Below, piece by piece: positions 50,896 through 60,199 of a stretch of DNA of 64,000 nt. This DNA comes from Streptomyces xanthii (GTDB lineage: Bacteria; Actinomycetota; Actinomycetes; Streptomycetales; Streptomycetaceae). The stretch is taken from positions 2,108,001 through 2,172,000 of the forward strand of contig NZ_CP061281.1 in NCBI RefSeq assembly GCF_014621695.1. The letters are read 5' to 3'. The notes below the pieces were generated by a model that was given only the letters and a program-made list of their open reading frames with translations, was not told the origin of the DNA and ran no database searches. Position numbers and translations under genes: made by a program. The stretch's first letter is position 1, and every line of letters starts with the position of its first letter.

Positions 50896-51756
50896 CTACG
50901 CGGTGACCCGCGGCGGCCGCTGGCAGCGCGGGCAGTAGTAGCTGGACCGGTTCATCCAGGGGCGGCGGCGCATCGGGGTGCCGCACCGCCGGCACGGCAG
51001 GCCCTCGCGTCCGTACGCGTCCAGGGACCGGTCGAAGTAGCCCGACTCCCCGTTGACGTTGACGTAGAGCGCGTCGAAACTCGTGCCGCCGACCGCGAGC
51101 GCCGCGTTCATCACGTCCCGTACGTGACCGAGGAGTTCGGCGGTGCGCGGGCGTGTGAGCGTGGCCGTGGGGCGCTCGTAGTGCAGCTTCGCGCGCCACA
51201 GCGCCTCGTCGGCGTAGATGTTGCCGACGCCGCTGATCAGTGACTGGTCGAGCAGGGCGCGCTTGAGCGTGGTGCGCTTGGCGCGCAGCGCGGTGTGGAA
51301 GGCGGCGTCGTCGAACAGCGGGTCGAGTGGGTCGCGGGCGATGTGCGCGATGACGTCGGGCAGCCCGTCGGGGGCGTTCTCGTGCAACGAGAGGCCGCCG
51401 AAGGTGCGTTGGTCGACGAAGCGCAGCTCCGTGCCGCGGTCGTCGGCGAACCGGATCCGCACCCGCAGGTGCTTCTCGTCCGGGGCGTCGTGCGGCTGCA
51501 CCAGGAGCTGGCCGCTCATCCCGAGGTGGGCGAGGACCGAGGTGTGGGTGGTGTCCAGGGGGAGCCAGAGGTACTTGCCCCGGCGCATCGGCTCACCGAT
51601 CCGCTGCCCCTTGAGGCGGTGCGCGAAGTCCTCGCCGCCGGCGACGTGGCGGCGCACCGCGCGCGGGTGCAGCACCTCGGCGTCCTCGACGGTGCGCTGG
51701 GCCACCCAGCGGGCCAGGCCGCGCCGTACGACCTCGACTTCGGGCAGCTCGGGCAC
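50896..51756 (-). CDS. mutM: Formamidopyrimidine-DNA glycosylase
   Basis: The 286-residue repair enzyme excises 8-oxoguanine. It has the catalytic N-terminus [13 protein letters not shown] (Pro1, Glu2), the helix-two-turn-helix ([20 protein letters not shown]) and a C-terminal CxxC-x16-CxxC zinc finger (CRRC ... CPRC). It follows rnc on the minus strand. Confidence 0.97.
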   Translation of the reverse strand: MPELPEVEVVRRGLARWVAQRTVEDAEVLHPRAVRRHVAGGEDFAHRLKGQRIGEPMRRGKYLWLPLDTTHTSVLAHLGMSGQLLVQPHDAPDEKHLRVRIRFADDRGTELRFVDQRTFGGLSLHENAPDGLPDVIAHIARDPLDPLFDDAAFHTALRAKRTTLKRALLDQSLISGVGNIYADEALWRAKLHYERPTATLTRPRTAELLGHVRDVMNAALAVGGTSFDALYVNVNGESGYFDRSLDAYGREGLPCRRCGTPMRRRPWMNRSSYYCPRCQRPPRVTA

Positions 51757-51787
51757 GGGATTCCTCCGGAGGGGTTCACGATCAAAG

Positions 51788-51826
51788 ACGCCTGCCCCAC
51801 CGGCGGTGAGCCGACAGGGCAGGCGT
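51788..51826 (-). terminator. Hairpin between rnc and mutM
   Basis: Arms 51788-51797 (acgcctgccc) and 51817-51826 (gggcaggcgt) form a perfect 10-bp stem with a 19-base loop. Confidence 0.7.
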
Positions 51827-51840
51827 GAGGAAGCGGCGGA

Positions 51841-52620
51841 CTAGGCGCCGGCGGCGGTCTCCGCCTCGGCGGCCTTGGCCCGCTCGTCCGCGGCGGCGCG
51901 AATCGCACGCCACGCGGACTCGGCAGCCTGCTGCTCCGCTTCCTTCTTGCTGCGGCCGGTGCCGGTGCCGTACGAGACGCCTCCGACGCGGGCGGCAGCA
52001 GTGAAGGTCTTCTCGTGGTCCGGGCCGGTCTCGGAGACCAGGTACTCGGGGACACCGAGTCCTTCGGTCGCCGTGAGTTCCTGGAGACTGGTCTTCCAGT
52101 CCAGGCCGGCACCCAGATTCGAGGACTTCTCGATCAACGGGTCGAACAGTCGGTGAACGAGCTCACCGGCCGCGTCCAGACCCTGGTCCAGGTAGACCGC
52201 GCCGATCACCGCTTCAAGGGTGTCGGCGAGGATGGACGCCTTGTCCCGGCCGCCCGTGCCCTCTTCACCCCGGCCGAGCCGGATGAAGGAGCCCAGGTCG
52301 AGCCCGCGGCTGACCTCCGCAAGCGCACGCGAATTGACCACCGCGGCCCGCAGCTTGGCCAGCTGGCCTTCAGGCAGGTCGGGGTGGGTGCGGTAGAGGG
52401 TGTCCGTGACCACGAGACCGAGCACGGAGTCCCCGAGGAACTCCAGCCGCTCGTTCGTGGGCAGGCCACCGTTCTCGTACGCGTACGAGCGATGCGTCAG
52501 CGCACGCACCAGAAGGGCGGACTCGAGCTTGTACCCGAGCCGCCCTTCCAGAAGCGTGTGGGACGAGGCTGTCGTGTCCACCTTTTTCTTGGCGTCATCC
52601 GCCTTCTTGGGGCTCGACAC
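51841..52620 (-). CDS. rnc: Ribonuclease III (AbsB)
   Basis: The 259-residue endonuclease cuts double-stranded RNA, matures rRNA, and in S. coelicolor (AbsB) globally controls antibiotic production. It has the signature [20 protein letters not shown] and a C-terminal double-stranded RNA-binding domain ([20 protein letters not shown]). GTG 52620 with GAGAGG just upstream is chosen; GTG 52632 is an alternative. The rnc-rpmF-DUF177 order is standard. Confidence 0.94.
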   Translation of the reverse strand: MSSPKKADDAKKKVDTTASSHTLLEGRLGYKLESALLVRALTHRSYAYENGGLPTNERLEFLGDSVLGLVVTDTLYRTHPDLPEGQLAKLRAAVVNSRALAEVSRGLDLGSFIRLGRGEEGTGGRDKASILADTLEAVIGAVYLDQGLDAAGELVHRLFDPLIEKSSNLGAGLDWKTSLQELTATEGLGVPEYLVSETGPDHEKTFTAAARVGGVSYGTGTGRSKKEAEQQAAESAWRAIRAAADERAKAAEAETAAGA

Positions 52621-52639
52621 TGTGCCTCTCACCAGCCGC

Positions 52640-52813
52640 TCAGACCTCGAGGACCTGGCGCTTGTTGTAGGTACCGCAAGCGGGGCACGCGATGTGCTGC
52701 AGCTTGGGCTCCTGGCAACGCTCACACGAAACCAGGGTGGGGACCGCAGCCTTCCACTGCGACCGGCGGTGGCGCGTGTTGCTGCGCGACATCTTCCGCT
52801 TCGGAACAGCCAC
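52640..52813 (-). CDS. rpmF: 50S ribosomal protein L32
   Basis: The 57-residue protein ([20 protein letters not shown]) has an intact zinc site (CERC ... CPACGTY). GTG 52813 has AGGAG upstream. Two bases separate it from the DUF177 stop, so the genes are coupled. Confidence 0.97.
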   Translation of the reverse strand: MAVPKRKMSRSNTRHRRSQWKAAVPTLVSCERCQEPKLQHIACPACGTYNKRQVLEV

Positions 52814-52815
52814 GG

Positions 52816-53460
52816 CTACTTCTCCTGCTTCTCGTCGACGCCCGCTTCCGCTTCGGCGCCGCTCATCTCGTCCTTCTCGCCGTCCTGGATGGTGCCAGCG
52901 AGTCCCTGCAAAGCCGCCCAACGGATGTCGACGGCGTCGTGGTGGTGGTCCGGGTCGTCCGCGAGACGCACTCCGCATTCGGAGCACAGACCCTCACAGT
53001 CTTCCTGGCACACCGGCTGCATCGGCAGTGCGAGCACCACCGCATCACGCAGCACAGGCTCGAGGTCGAACAGACCGTCCTCGAGAAAGAGCCTGTCCTC
53101 GTCGTCCTCGGCGTCGTCGCCGGCGTCGTCCTTGGGACGGCCCCGGTCGTCGGCGTCAGGGTACGAGAACATCTCCTGGAAGTCCGCGTCGACCTCTTGG
53201 TCGAGCGGCTCCAGACACCTTACGCACTCCCCCTTGGCCGATGCACGGGCGGTGCCTGTGACAAGCACCCCTTCCATGACCGACTCGAGGCGGAGGTCGA
53301 GCTCCACCGGGGCGCCTTCCGGCACCTCGATGACTCCCTGGATACCGAGGTCCTTGGGAGCGCCGATCGTGCGGGACAGCCGCTGCATGGCACCAGGACG
53401 CCGACCCAGCTCGTGTGTGTCGAACACGAGAGGATTGCGGTGGTCGAGGCGGGTGTTCAG
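52816..53460 (-). CDS. DUF177 (YceD-like) protein, possible CTG start
   Basis: The protein of about 214 residues belongs to the DUF177 family, which sits before rpmF across bacteria and affects 23S rRNA maturation in plants and E. coli. It has [12 protein letters not shown] and a C-terminal [13 protein letters not shown] cysteine set. Protein homology starts at [20 protein letters not shown], which leaves CTG 53460 as the natural start (AGGA upstream); the nearest standard in-frame start is GTG 53532. The start is therefore uncertain. Confidence 0.8.
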   Translation of the reverse strand: MNTRLDHRNPLVFDTHELGRRPGAMQRLSRTIGAPKDLGIQGVIEVPEGAPVELDLRLESVMEGVLVTGTARASAKGECVRCLEPLDQEVDADFQEMFSYPDADDRGRPKDDAGDDAEDDEDRLFLEDGLFDLEPVLRDAVVLALPMQPVCQEDCEGLCSECGVRLADDPDHHHDAVDIRWAALQGLAGTIQDGEKDEMSGAEAEAGVDEKQEK

Positions 53461-53614
53461 GGCTGGTCCTGCTTTCGTTCTTCGAAGCTCGTGAAGCGCC
53501 GCCGAGATCCTTCCGGGCAGCTCAGGACGCACGTGTACGCGCGACCGAACAGCCAGGATACTGGACCATCCGCTCTCGGCCCAATCCGGCCCCGGGGGCC
53601 CCGGTCGCGGCCGG

Positions 53615-54706
53615 TCAGCGGCCCTGTTCGTACTGGCGCTCGTACTCCCGCACCTGATCCATATTGATCATGCTGGTGTCGAAGAGGCTGGTCTCGTCGA
53701 GCACCCCGCCCTGGTCCTGCTGCCCGCCGGCCGCCTGCGGCTGCTCCGGCTGCTGCTGGTACCCGTACTGCTGGTACTGCTCCTGCTGCGCCGCGTACGG
53801 ATCCTGCTGCTGGTACCCGTACGGATCCGGCTGCTGCTGCGGCTGCTGCGGGTACCCGGCGTAGGCGTCCTGCTGCCCGTAGCCCTGCTGCTGGTAGGCG
53901 TAGGGGTCCGGCTGCTGCGCGTACGCGGCGACCGGCTGCTGGGCCGGGATCTGCGGGGTCTCGGGCTGCCGCGGCTCCTGGGCGCCGATCTCGGCGAGGC
54001 CCGCGAGGTAGTCGGCGTCGCTGGTGTGCGCCTGCGCACCGCCCTCGCCGTCGAGCGTCAGCGCGCCGAGGTCGTCGCTGGCGATCCGGCCGTGCAGCTT
54101 CTGGCGGCCCTTGCCGACGGCCTCCAGCGTCTTGGCGAGCACCGCCTCGAAGGCGCCGAGCTTGGCGTCCACGTAGGAGTCGGCGTCGCGGCGCAGGGTC
54201 TCGGGGTCCTGGCTGCGCTCGGGGGCGTCCTCGTCCTCGTAGCCGTGCTCGTCCGTGCCGGGGCCCGTGCCGAGCAGCTTCTCGCGGCCGCGGCCGACCG
54301 AGCCGAGCGTCTTGTTGAGGACGACCTCGAAGTTGGCGAGCTTGGAGTCGACGTAGTCGTCGGCCTCCGCGCGGACCTCCTCCGCCTCCTGGCGGGCCTC
54401 GGCCAGGATGCGGTCGGCCTCGTCCTGGGAGCGGCGGGCGATCTCCGTGTCGGCGATCAGGGTGCCGCGCTCGGCGTGCGCGGTCTCGATGATCCGCTCG
54501 GCCTCGGCGCGGGCCTGCTCGACCATCTGCTCGCGCCCGCCGATCAGCTCCTGGGCCTGGGCGAGGGAGCCGGGCAGCGCCTGGCGCACCTCGTCGAGCA
54601 TCGAGAGCAGGTCGGCGCGGTTGACCACGCACGAGGCCGACATGGGCATGGACCGGGCGCTGCCGACCGCGGCGACGATCTCGTCGAGCTTCTTCTGGAC
54701 GTCCAC
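53615..54706 (-). CDS. Coiled-coil cell-envelope protein with Q/Y/P-rich tail
   Basis: The 363-residue protein starts with VQKKLDEIVAAVGSARSMPM and then a long coiled coil with DivIVA/ATP-synthase-b-like heptads (ERIIETAHAERGTLIADTEI, EEVRAEADDYVDSKLANFEV). The last 110 residues are a low-complexity tail of repeated PDPYxYQQQ and GYGQQ blocks, ending in a short conserved DETSLFDTSMI helix. This kind of tail is typical of phase-separating or scaffold proteins. It is between the DUF177 gene and coaD. The name and function are not established. Confidence 0.75.
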   Translation of the reverse strand: MDVQKKLDEIVAAVGSARSMPMSASCVVNRADLLSMLDEVRQALPGSLAQAQELIGGREQMVEQARAEAERIIETAHAERGTLIADTEIARRSQDEADRILAEARQEAEEVRAEADDYVDSKLANFEVVLNKTLGSVGRGREKLLGTGPGTDEHGYEDEDAPERSQDPETLRRDADSYVDAKLGAFEAVLAKTLEAVGKGRQKLHGRIASDDLGALTLDGEGGAQAHTSDADYLAGLAEIGAQEPRQPETPQIPAQQPVAAYAQQPDPYAYQQQGYGQQDAYAGYPQQPQQQPDPYGYQQQDPYAAQQEQYQQYGYQQQPEQPQAAGGQQDQGGVLDETSLFDTSMINMDQVREYERQYEQGR

Positions 54707-54797
54707 CGTGTGCTCGCCACTCTCTCGTCTGCTCACAGGGATGTGAGGGGTGTTGGAGACGGACGGGACGACTGTATGCCCAACTGGTGCGTGCGTG

Positions 54798-55277
54798 TCA
54801 CTTCTTGGGGAGGCGCTCGGTCAACGCCTCGTGCACGACCGGCGGGACCAGGTGGGACACGTCACCGCCCCAGGCCGCGACCTCCTTGACCAGCGAGGAG
54901 GACAGGAAGCTGTAGGTGGGGTTGGTGGGGACGAACAGGGTCTCGACGCCCGAGAGGCCGTTGTTCATCTGGGCCATCTGCAGCTCGTAGTCGAAGTCGC
55001 TGACGGCGCGCAGGCCCTTCACGATGGCCGGGATGTCGCGCTGCTTGCAGAAGTCGACGAGCAGGCCGTGGAAGGCTTCCACCTCGACGTTGCCGAACTC
55101 CGCGGTGACCTCGCGGATCAGCTCGATCCGCTCCTCGACGGCGAAGAGGCCCTTCTTCGACTGGTTGATCATCACCGCGACGTGCACGACGTCGTACAGC
55201 TTGGAGGCTCGGGCGATGATGTCGAGGTGGCCGTTGGTGATGGGGTCGAACGACCCGGGACAGACTGCGCGGCGCAC
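54798..55277 (-). CDS. coaD: Phosphopantetheine adenylyltransferase
   Basis: The 159-residue enzyme makes dephospho-CoA. It has the nucleotide-binding [28 protein letters not shown] and [16 protein letters not shown] 55277 with GAGGGA upstream is chosen; an in-frame ATG at 55307 would add ten residues. Confidence 0.96.
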   Translation of the reverse strand: MRRAVCPGSFDPITNGHLDIIARASKLYDVVHVAVMINQSKKGLFAVEERIELIREVTAEFGNVEVEAFHGLLVDFCKQRDIPAIVKGLRAVSDFDYELQMAQMNNGLSGVETLFVPTNPTYSFLSSSLVKEVAAWGGDVSHLVPPVVHEALTERLPKK

Positions 55278-55303
55278 GGGAAGTCCCTCGCTCTCCGGTC
55301 CGG

Positions 55304-55900
55304 TCATCGTGCGTCGTCGCACGTGAGGGTGGTGGTCAAGGCGGCGCGACCGTACCAAAACGTTCCCTCGCCGTAACGCCGGGACCTCAGTGCCTCGAAG
55401 CCGTCCGGCCAGCGGAAGTCGCCGCCTCTCGTACTGCGTTCAACGGTGACGAGCGCATCGTCCGTGAGCCAGCCCTGAGTGCGGAGTGTGAGCAGGATCT
55501 CGCGAAGATCGTCGTCCGAGACCGCGTACGGCGGGTCGAGAAAGACCAGGTCGTAGGGGGTGGCGGGGGCCGGGCCCGCGACGATCTGCTCCGCCTTGCC
55601 GGTACGCGCTTCCGCGCCGGGCAGACCGAGCGCCTTGATGTTCTCCCGGATCGTGCGGGCCGCGCGGGCGTCGGCCTCCACGAGGAGAGCGTGGGCCGAG
55701 CCCCGGGAGAGCGCCTCCAGGCCGACGGCTCCCGAGCCCGCGTACAGGTCGGCGACCCGTGTGCCGTCGAGGGTGCCGAGCAGGGCCTGCCAGGTGGAGA
55801 AGAGGCCCTCGCGCGCGCGGTCGGAGGTGGGGCGGGTGCCGTTGCCCGGCGGCACGGCCAGGCGGCGTCCGCCGGCGCGTCCGGCGATCACGCGGGTCAT
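55304..55900 (-). CDS. rsmD: 16S rRNA (guanine-966-N2)-methyltransferase
   Basis: The 198-residue class I methyltransferase has motif I ([19 protein letters not shown]) and motif IV (LVFLDPPYA). It begins 26 bases past coaD in the standard rsmD-coaD pair. Confidence 0.95.
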   Translation of the reverse strand: MTRVIAGRAGGRRLAVPPGNGTRPTSDRAREGLFSTWQALLGTLDGTRVADLYAGSGAVGLEALSRGSAHALLVEADARAARTIRENIKALGLPGAEARTGKAEQIVAGPAPATPYDLVFLDPPYAVSDDDLREILLTLRTQGWLTDDALVTVERSTRGGDFRWPDGFEALRSRRYGEGTFWYGRAALTTTLTCDDAR

Positions 55901-55932
55901 CTCGTTCCTCGGCCCTTCGGGATGCGGGGATG

Positions 55933-55962
55933 GGTGGTGTCAGGTGGTGTCAGGTGGTGTCA
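55933..55962. repeat. Three perfect 10-bp repeats (ggtggtgtca)
   Basis: The unit ggtggtgtca is repeated exactly three times immediately before the recG stop (on the plus strand), in the 71-base gap between rsmD and recG. Confidence 0.95.
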
Positions 55963-55971
55963 CCCAGTGTC

Positions 55972-58182
55972 TCAGCCCTTGTCGAGGTACTGCTCCCGCT
56001 CCTCGTCCAGGAGGGCGTCCAGGGCGGTGCGCAGTCCGGGCAGGTGGTCGAGGTCCGGGTCCGCGGTGACCACCTTGGTCGCCTCCTCGCGGGCCTCGGC
56101 GATGATCTCCTCGTCCTCGATGACGGCGAGCATCCGCAGGGACGAGCGGACGCCGGACTGGGCCTGGCCGAGGACGTCACCCTCGCGGCGCTGCTCCAGG
56201 TCGATCCGGGACAGCTCGAAGCCGTCGAGCGTGGCGGCCACCGCGCCGAGGCGGGCGCGCGCGGGGCTGGCCTCGGGCATCTCGGTGACCAGGAGGCACA
56301 GGCCGGCCGCCGAGCCGCGGCCGACGCGGCCGCGCAGCTGGTGGAGCTGGGAGACGCCGAAGCGGTCCGCGTCCATGATCACCATCGCGGTCGCGTTCGG
56401 CACGTTCACCCCCACCTCAATAACGGTCGTCGCGACGAGGACGTCGGTCTCGCCCGCGGCGAAGCGGCGCATCACCGCGTCCTTGTCGTCGGGCTGCATC
56501 CGGCCGTGCAGGACCTCGACCGTGAGCCCCTGGAGCGGCCCGCGCGCGAGCTGCTCGGCCACCTCCAGGACGGCGAGCGGCGGCCGCTTCTCGGCCTCGT
56601 CCTCGGGGGACTTCTTGGCGGCCTTGCCCTTCTTGGGCCTCTCGTCCTCGTCGTCGCCGATGCGGGGGCAGACGACGTAGGCCTGGTGCCCGTTACCCAC
56701 CTCCTCGCGTACGCGCTCCCACGCGCGCGTGAGGAAGTGGGGCTTGTCGGCGGCGGGCACGACGTGGCTGGCGATCGGTGAGCGCCCGGCCGGCAGCTGG
56801 TCGAGGACGGAGGTCTCCAGGTCACCGAAGACGGTCATGGCGACCGTCCGCGGGATCGGTGTGGCCGTCATGACGAGCAGGTGCGGGGGCTGCTTTCCCT
56901 TGGAGCGCAGGGCGTCGCGCTGCTCCACGCCGAAGCGGTGCTGCTCGTCGACGACGACGAGGCCGAGGTCGTGGAACTGGACCTTGTCCTCGATCAGGGC
57001 GTGCGTGCCGATGACGATGCCGGCCTCGCCGGTGGTCAGGTCGAGCAGCGCCGTGCGGCGGGCGGCGGCGCCCATGGAGCCAGTGAGGAGGACGACCTTG
57101 GTGGAGTGCTCGACCCCGCCGAGCATGCCGCCCTCGGCGAGCTCGCCCATCATCTCGGTGATGGACCGATGGTGCTGCTGGGCGAGGACCTCGGTGGGCG
57201 CGAGCATGGCCGCCTGCCCGCCCGCGTCGACGACGGCGAGCATGGCGCGCAGGGCGACCATCGTCTTGCCGGAGCCGACTTCGCCCTGGAGGAGGCGGTG
57301 CATCGGGTGCTCGGTGGCCAGGTCGTCGAAGATCTCGCGCGAGACCTTCTGCTGGCCCTCGGTGAGGGTGAACGGGAGCTTCGCGTCGAACGCGGTGAGC
57401 AGTCCGTCCGGCTTCGGTACGCGCGCGACGGCGCTGAGCTGGGTGTCGGCGAACCGGCGCCGGGCGAGGGCGACTTGGAGGACGAACGCCTCGTCCCACT
57501 TGAGGCGGGCGCGGGCGTCCGCGATGTCGGCCTTGGTGTGCGGCCGGTGGATCTTGAGGAGCGCCTCGGTGAGCGGGACCAGGCCGCGGCCCTCGCGCAG
57601 GGACTCCGGGAGCGGGTCGAGGGCCTCCTGGGCGCTGGGCAGGACGAGGTCGACCGCCTTGGCGATCTTCCAGGACTCCAGCTTTGCGGTGGCCGGGTAG
57701 ATCGGCAGGAGGGCGCCGGCCCAGGAGCCGACGGCCTCGGCCGCCTCCTGCGAGGAGTCGGCCTGCAGCAGCTGGTAGGCCGGGTGGGCCAGCTGCATCT
57801 TGCGGTTGAAGACGCCGACCTTGCCGGCGAACATCGCGCGCGTGCCCGGGAGCAGGTCCTTGTGCGGCTTGTGGATGCCGCGGCCGAAGAAGACGAGCTG
57901 GAGCTGACCGCTGCCGTCGGTGATGGTGACCTCGAGGCGCTGTCCGCTGCCGCCGTTGAACTTCAGGACGCGGGCGGTCGCGACCTGGGCGACGACGGTG
58001 ACGTGCTCGTCGAGCGGCAGGTCGGCGAGGCGGGTGAGCTCGCCGCGCTCGGCGTATCTGCGCGGGTAGTGGTGCAGCAGGTCACCGACGGTGTGCAGGC
58101 CTAGGTGCTCGGCCATCACCTTCGCGGTGGCGGGACCGAGCGCTTTCTTCAGCGGTTCTTCGAGCGCGGGCACGAGATCCAT
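55972..58182 (-). CDS. recG: ATP-dependent DNA helicase RecG
   Basis: The 736-residue helicase remodels stalled forks. It has an N-terminal wedge/OB domain, Walker A (LLQGEVGSGKTMVALRAMLA), the DEQH box (VVVDEQHRFGVEQRDALR) and conserved helicase motifs including GRVGRGSAAGLCLL. ATG 58182 (MDLVPALEEPLKKALG) is chosen over an upstream start at 58203. Confidence 0.96.
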   Translation of the reverse strand: MDLVPALEEPLKKALGPATAKVMAEHLGLHTVGDLLHHYPRRYAERGELTRLADLPLDEHVTVVAQVATARVLKFNGGSGQRLEVTITDGSGQLQLVFFGRGIHKPHKDLLPGTRAMFAGKVGVFNRKMQLAHPAYQLLQADSSQEAAEAVGSWAGALLPIYPATAKLESWKIAKAVDLVLPSAQEALDPLPESLREGRGLVPLTEALLKIHRPHTKADIADARARLKWDEAFVLQVALARRRFADTQLSAVARVPKPDGLLTAFDAKLPFTLTEGQQKVSREIFDDLATEHPMHRLLQGEVGSGKTMVALRAMLAVVDAGGQAAMLAPTEVLAQQHHRSITEMMGELAEGGMLGGVEHSTKVVLLTGSMGAAARRTALLDLTTGEAGIVIGTHALIEDKVQFHDLGLVVVDEQHRFGVEQRDALRSKGKQPPHLLVMTATPIPRTVAMTVFGDLETSVLDQLPAGRSPIASHVVPAADKPHFLTRAWERVREEVGNGHQAYVVCPRIGDDEDERPKKGKAAKKSPEDEAEKRPPLAVLEVAEQLARGPLQGLTVEVLHGRMQPDDKDAVMRRFAAGETDVLVATTVIEVGVNVPNATAMVIMDADRFGVSQLHQLRGRVGRGSAAGLCLLVTEMPEASPARARLGAVAATLDGFELSRIDLEQRREGDVLGQAQSGVRSSLRMLAVIEDEEIIAEAREEATKVVTADPDLDHLPGLRTALDALLDEEREQYLDKG

Positions 58183-58238
58183 TGCACACCACGCCACTGA
58201 CATTCACCGACCACCGCCGGTGCCCGCGAGGAACCCGC

Positions 58239-58268
58239 TGGTCACGAGCGGCTCGCCGGACCTAGGAT
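58239..58268 (+). promoter_or_regulatory. Candidate promoter for the Hsp90-TPR pair
   Basis: TGGTCA at 58239-58244 and TAGGAT at 58263-58268 with an 18-base spacer form a plausible Streptomyces promoter. I saw no CIRCE or HspR-type operator nearby. Confidence 0.45.
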
Positions 58269-58354
58269 GACCGGCTCCGGCCCCTGATCGCGGTCACCTC
58301 CCGTGGTGCCGCCCGACCCGCGCCGTCGCCCGTCCCCCCACCGGCGCAGCGACG

Positions 58355-60199
58355 ATGGATTCCCAGACTTCACAAAGTTCACAGACGTCCCCGGGCGCGC
58401 AGGCGCCGCACACCTTCCAGGTCGACCTGCGTGGTCTCGTCGACCTCCTCTCCCATCACCTGTACTCCAGTCCCAAGGTCTACCTGCGCGAACTGCTGCA
58501 GAACGCGGTGGACGCGATCACCGCCCGCCGCGCCGAGCAGCCCGGCTCCCCCGCCACCGTGCGGCTGTTCGCCGGGTCCGGGGCGCTGCGCGTGGAGGAC
58601 TCCGGCATCGGTCTCTCCGAGGCGGACGTGCACAGTCTGCTGGCGACGATCGGCCGCAGCTCCAAGCGCGACGACGGCCTGGAGTCGGCCCGCGCGGAGT
58701 TCCTGGGGCAGTTCGGCATCGGGCTGCTCGCGTGCTTCGTGGTCGCCGAGCGCATCCGTGTGGTGAGCCGCAGCGCACGCACTCCGGATGCCCCGCCGGT
58801 CGAGTGGACCGCCCGGGACGACGGCTCCTACACGGTGCGCACGCTGCCGGACGAGGCGCGTCCCGAGCCGGGCACGACGGTGCACCTGGAGGCCCGCGCG
58901 GGCGCGGCGGAATGGCTGGACGAGGAGCGGGTGCTGTCCCTGGCCCGGAACTTCGGCTCACTGCTGCCGTACGACGTGCGGGTGGGCGAGACGGCCGTGA
59001 CGGACCTTCCGGCCGTGTGGGACCGCGAGCACGCGAGTCCGGCCGCCCGCCGGGTCGCCCTGGCGGGCCACTGCCGCGACGTGTTCGGCTTCACGCCGCT
59101 GGACTCGATCGACCTGGACGTGCCGCTCGCGGGGGTCCGGGGCGTGGCGCACGTGCTGCCGCAGGCGGTCAGTCCGGCGCAGCGCGCGAGCCACCGGGTG
59201 CACCTGAAGGGCATGCTGCTCACCGAGCGCGCCGATCAGCTGCTGCCCGACTGGGCGTTCTTCGTGCGCTGTGTCATCGACACGGACAGTCTGCGCCCGA
59301 CGGCGTCGCGCGAGTCGCTGTACGACGACGAGACGCTGGCCGCCGTGCGGGAGGCCCTGGGCGAACGCATCCGGGAGTGGCTGACCTCGCTCGCGGCGGG
59401 TTCCCCGGAGCGGCTGTCGGCCTTCCTGTCCGTGCATCACCTGGGGGTCAAGTCCCTGGCGCGGCACGACAAGGAGATGCTGCGGACGATGCTTCCGTGG
59501 CTGCCGTTCGAGACGACGGACGGGCATCTCTCCCTGGAGGAGTTCGCACAGCGCCACCCGGTCGTGCACTTCACGCGCACCGTGGAGGAGTACCGGCAGG
59601 TCGCTCCGATCGCGTCGGCGCAGGGCATCGGGGTGGTCAACGGCGGTTACACGTATGACGCCGATCTGGTGGAGGCGCTGCCGTCCGTGCGTCCCGGCAC
59701 GGCGGTCGCGGAGCTGGACGCGGAGACGGTCACCGCGCATCTCGACGCCGTGGACCCGGCGGAGGAGCTGGCCCTGGCGGGCTTCCTCGCGGCCGCGCGG
59801 GCCAAGCTCGACCCGCTGGGCTGCGACGTGGCCCTGCGGGCCTTCCATCCGCTGACGGTGCCGGCGCTGCACCTGGACGACCGTGCGGCCCGGCACGAGC
59901 AGGCCCGCGCGGAGGCGGAGGCCCAGGCCGACGACCTGTGGGCGGGCATTCTCGGCTCGCTGCGCGGCAGCGCGCCCCGCGCGCGTCTGGTGCTCAATCA
60001 CCTCAACCCGCTGATCCGCAGGGTCAGTTCGCTCGACGACCCGGAGCTGATCGGCACGGCGGCGGAGGCCCTGTACGGGCAGGCGCTGCTGATGGCGCAG
60101 CGCCCGCTGCGCCCCGCCGACTCGGCGCTCCTCAACCGTTCGTTCATCGGCCTCCTCGAGTGGGCCACGCACCCCGGCACCGGAAAGGACCCCCGATGA
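58355..60199 (+). CDS. Hsp90-family (HtpG-like) chaperone
   Basis: The 614-residue protein has the GHKL ATP site of Hsp90: VYLRELLQNAVDAI (about 42-55), VEDSGIGLSEADVHSLLATI (about 80-99) and FLGQFGIGLLACFVVAERI (about 116-134). The middle domain has the catalytic-loop SRESL segment. The C-terminal third is diverged from HtpG. It lacks a signal peptide. The ATG of the TPR gene overlaps its stop by four bases (ATGA), so the two are translated as a pair. Specific clients are unknown. Confidence 0.9.
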   Translation: MDSQTSQSSQTSPGAQAPHTFQVDLRGLVDLLSHHLYSSPKVYLRELLQNAVDAITARRAEQPGSPATVRLFAGSGALRVEDSGIGLSEADVHSLLATIGRSSKRDDGLESARAEFLGQFGIGLLACFVVAERIRVVSRSARTPDAPPVEWTARDDGSYTVRTLPDEARPEPGTTVHLEARAGAAEWLDEERVLSLARNFGSLLPYDVRVGETAVTDLPAVWDREHASPAARRVALAGHCRDVFGFTPLDSIDLDVPLAGVRGVAHVLPQAVSPAQRASHRVHLKGMLLTERADQLLPDWAFFVRCVIDTDSLRPTASRESLYDDETLAAVREALGERIREWLTSLAAGSPERLSAFLSVHHLGVKSLARHDKEMLRTMLPWLPFETTDGHLSLEEFAQRHPVVHFTRTVEEYRQVAPIASAQGIGVVNGGYTYDADLVEALPSVRPGTAVAELDAETVTAHLDAVDPAEELALAGFLAAARAKLDPLGCDVALRAFHPLTVPALHLDDRAARHEQARAEAEAQADDLWAGILGSLRGSAPRARLVLNHLNPLIRRVSSLDDPELIGTAAEALYGQALLMAQRPLRPADSALLNRSFIGLLEWATHPGTGKDPR

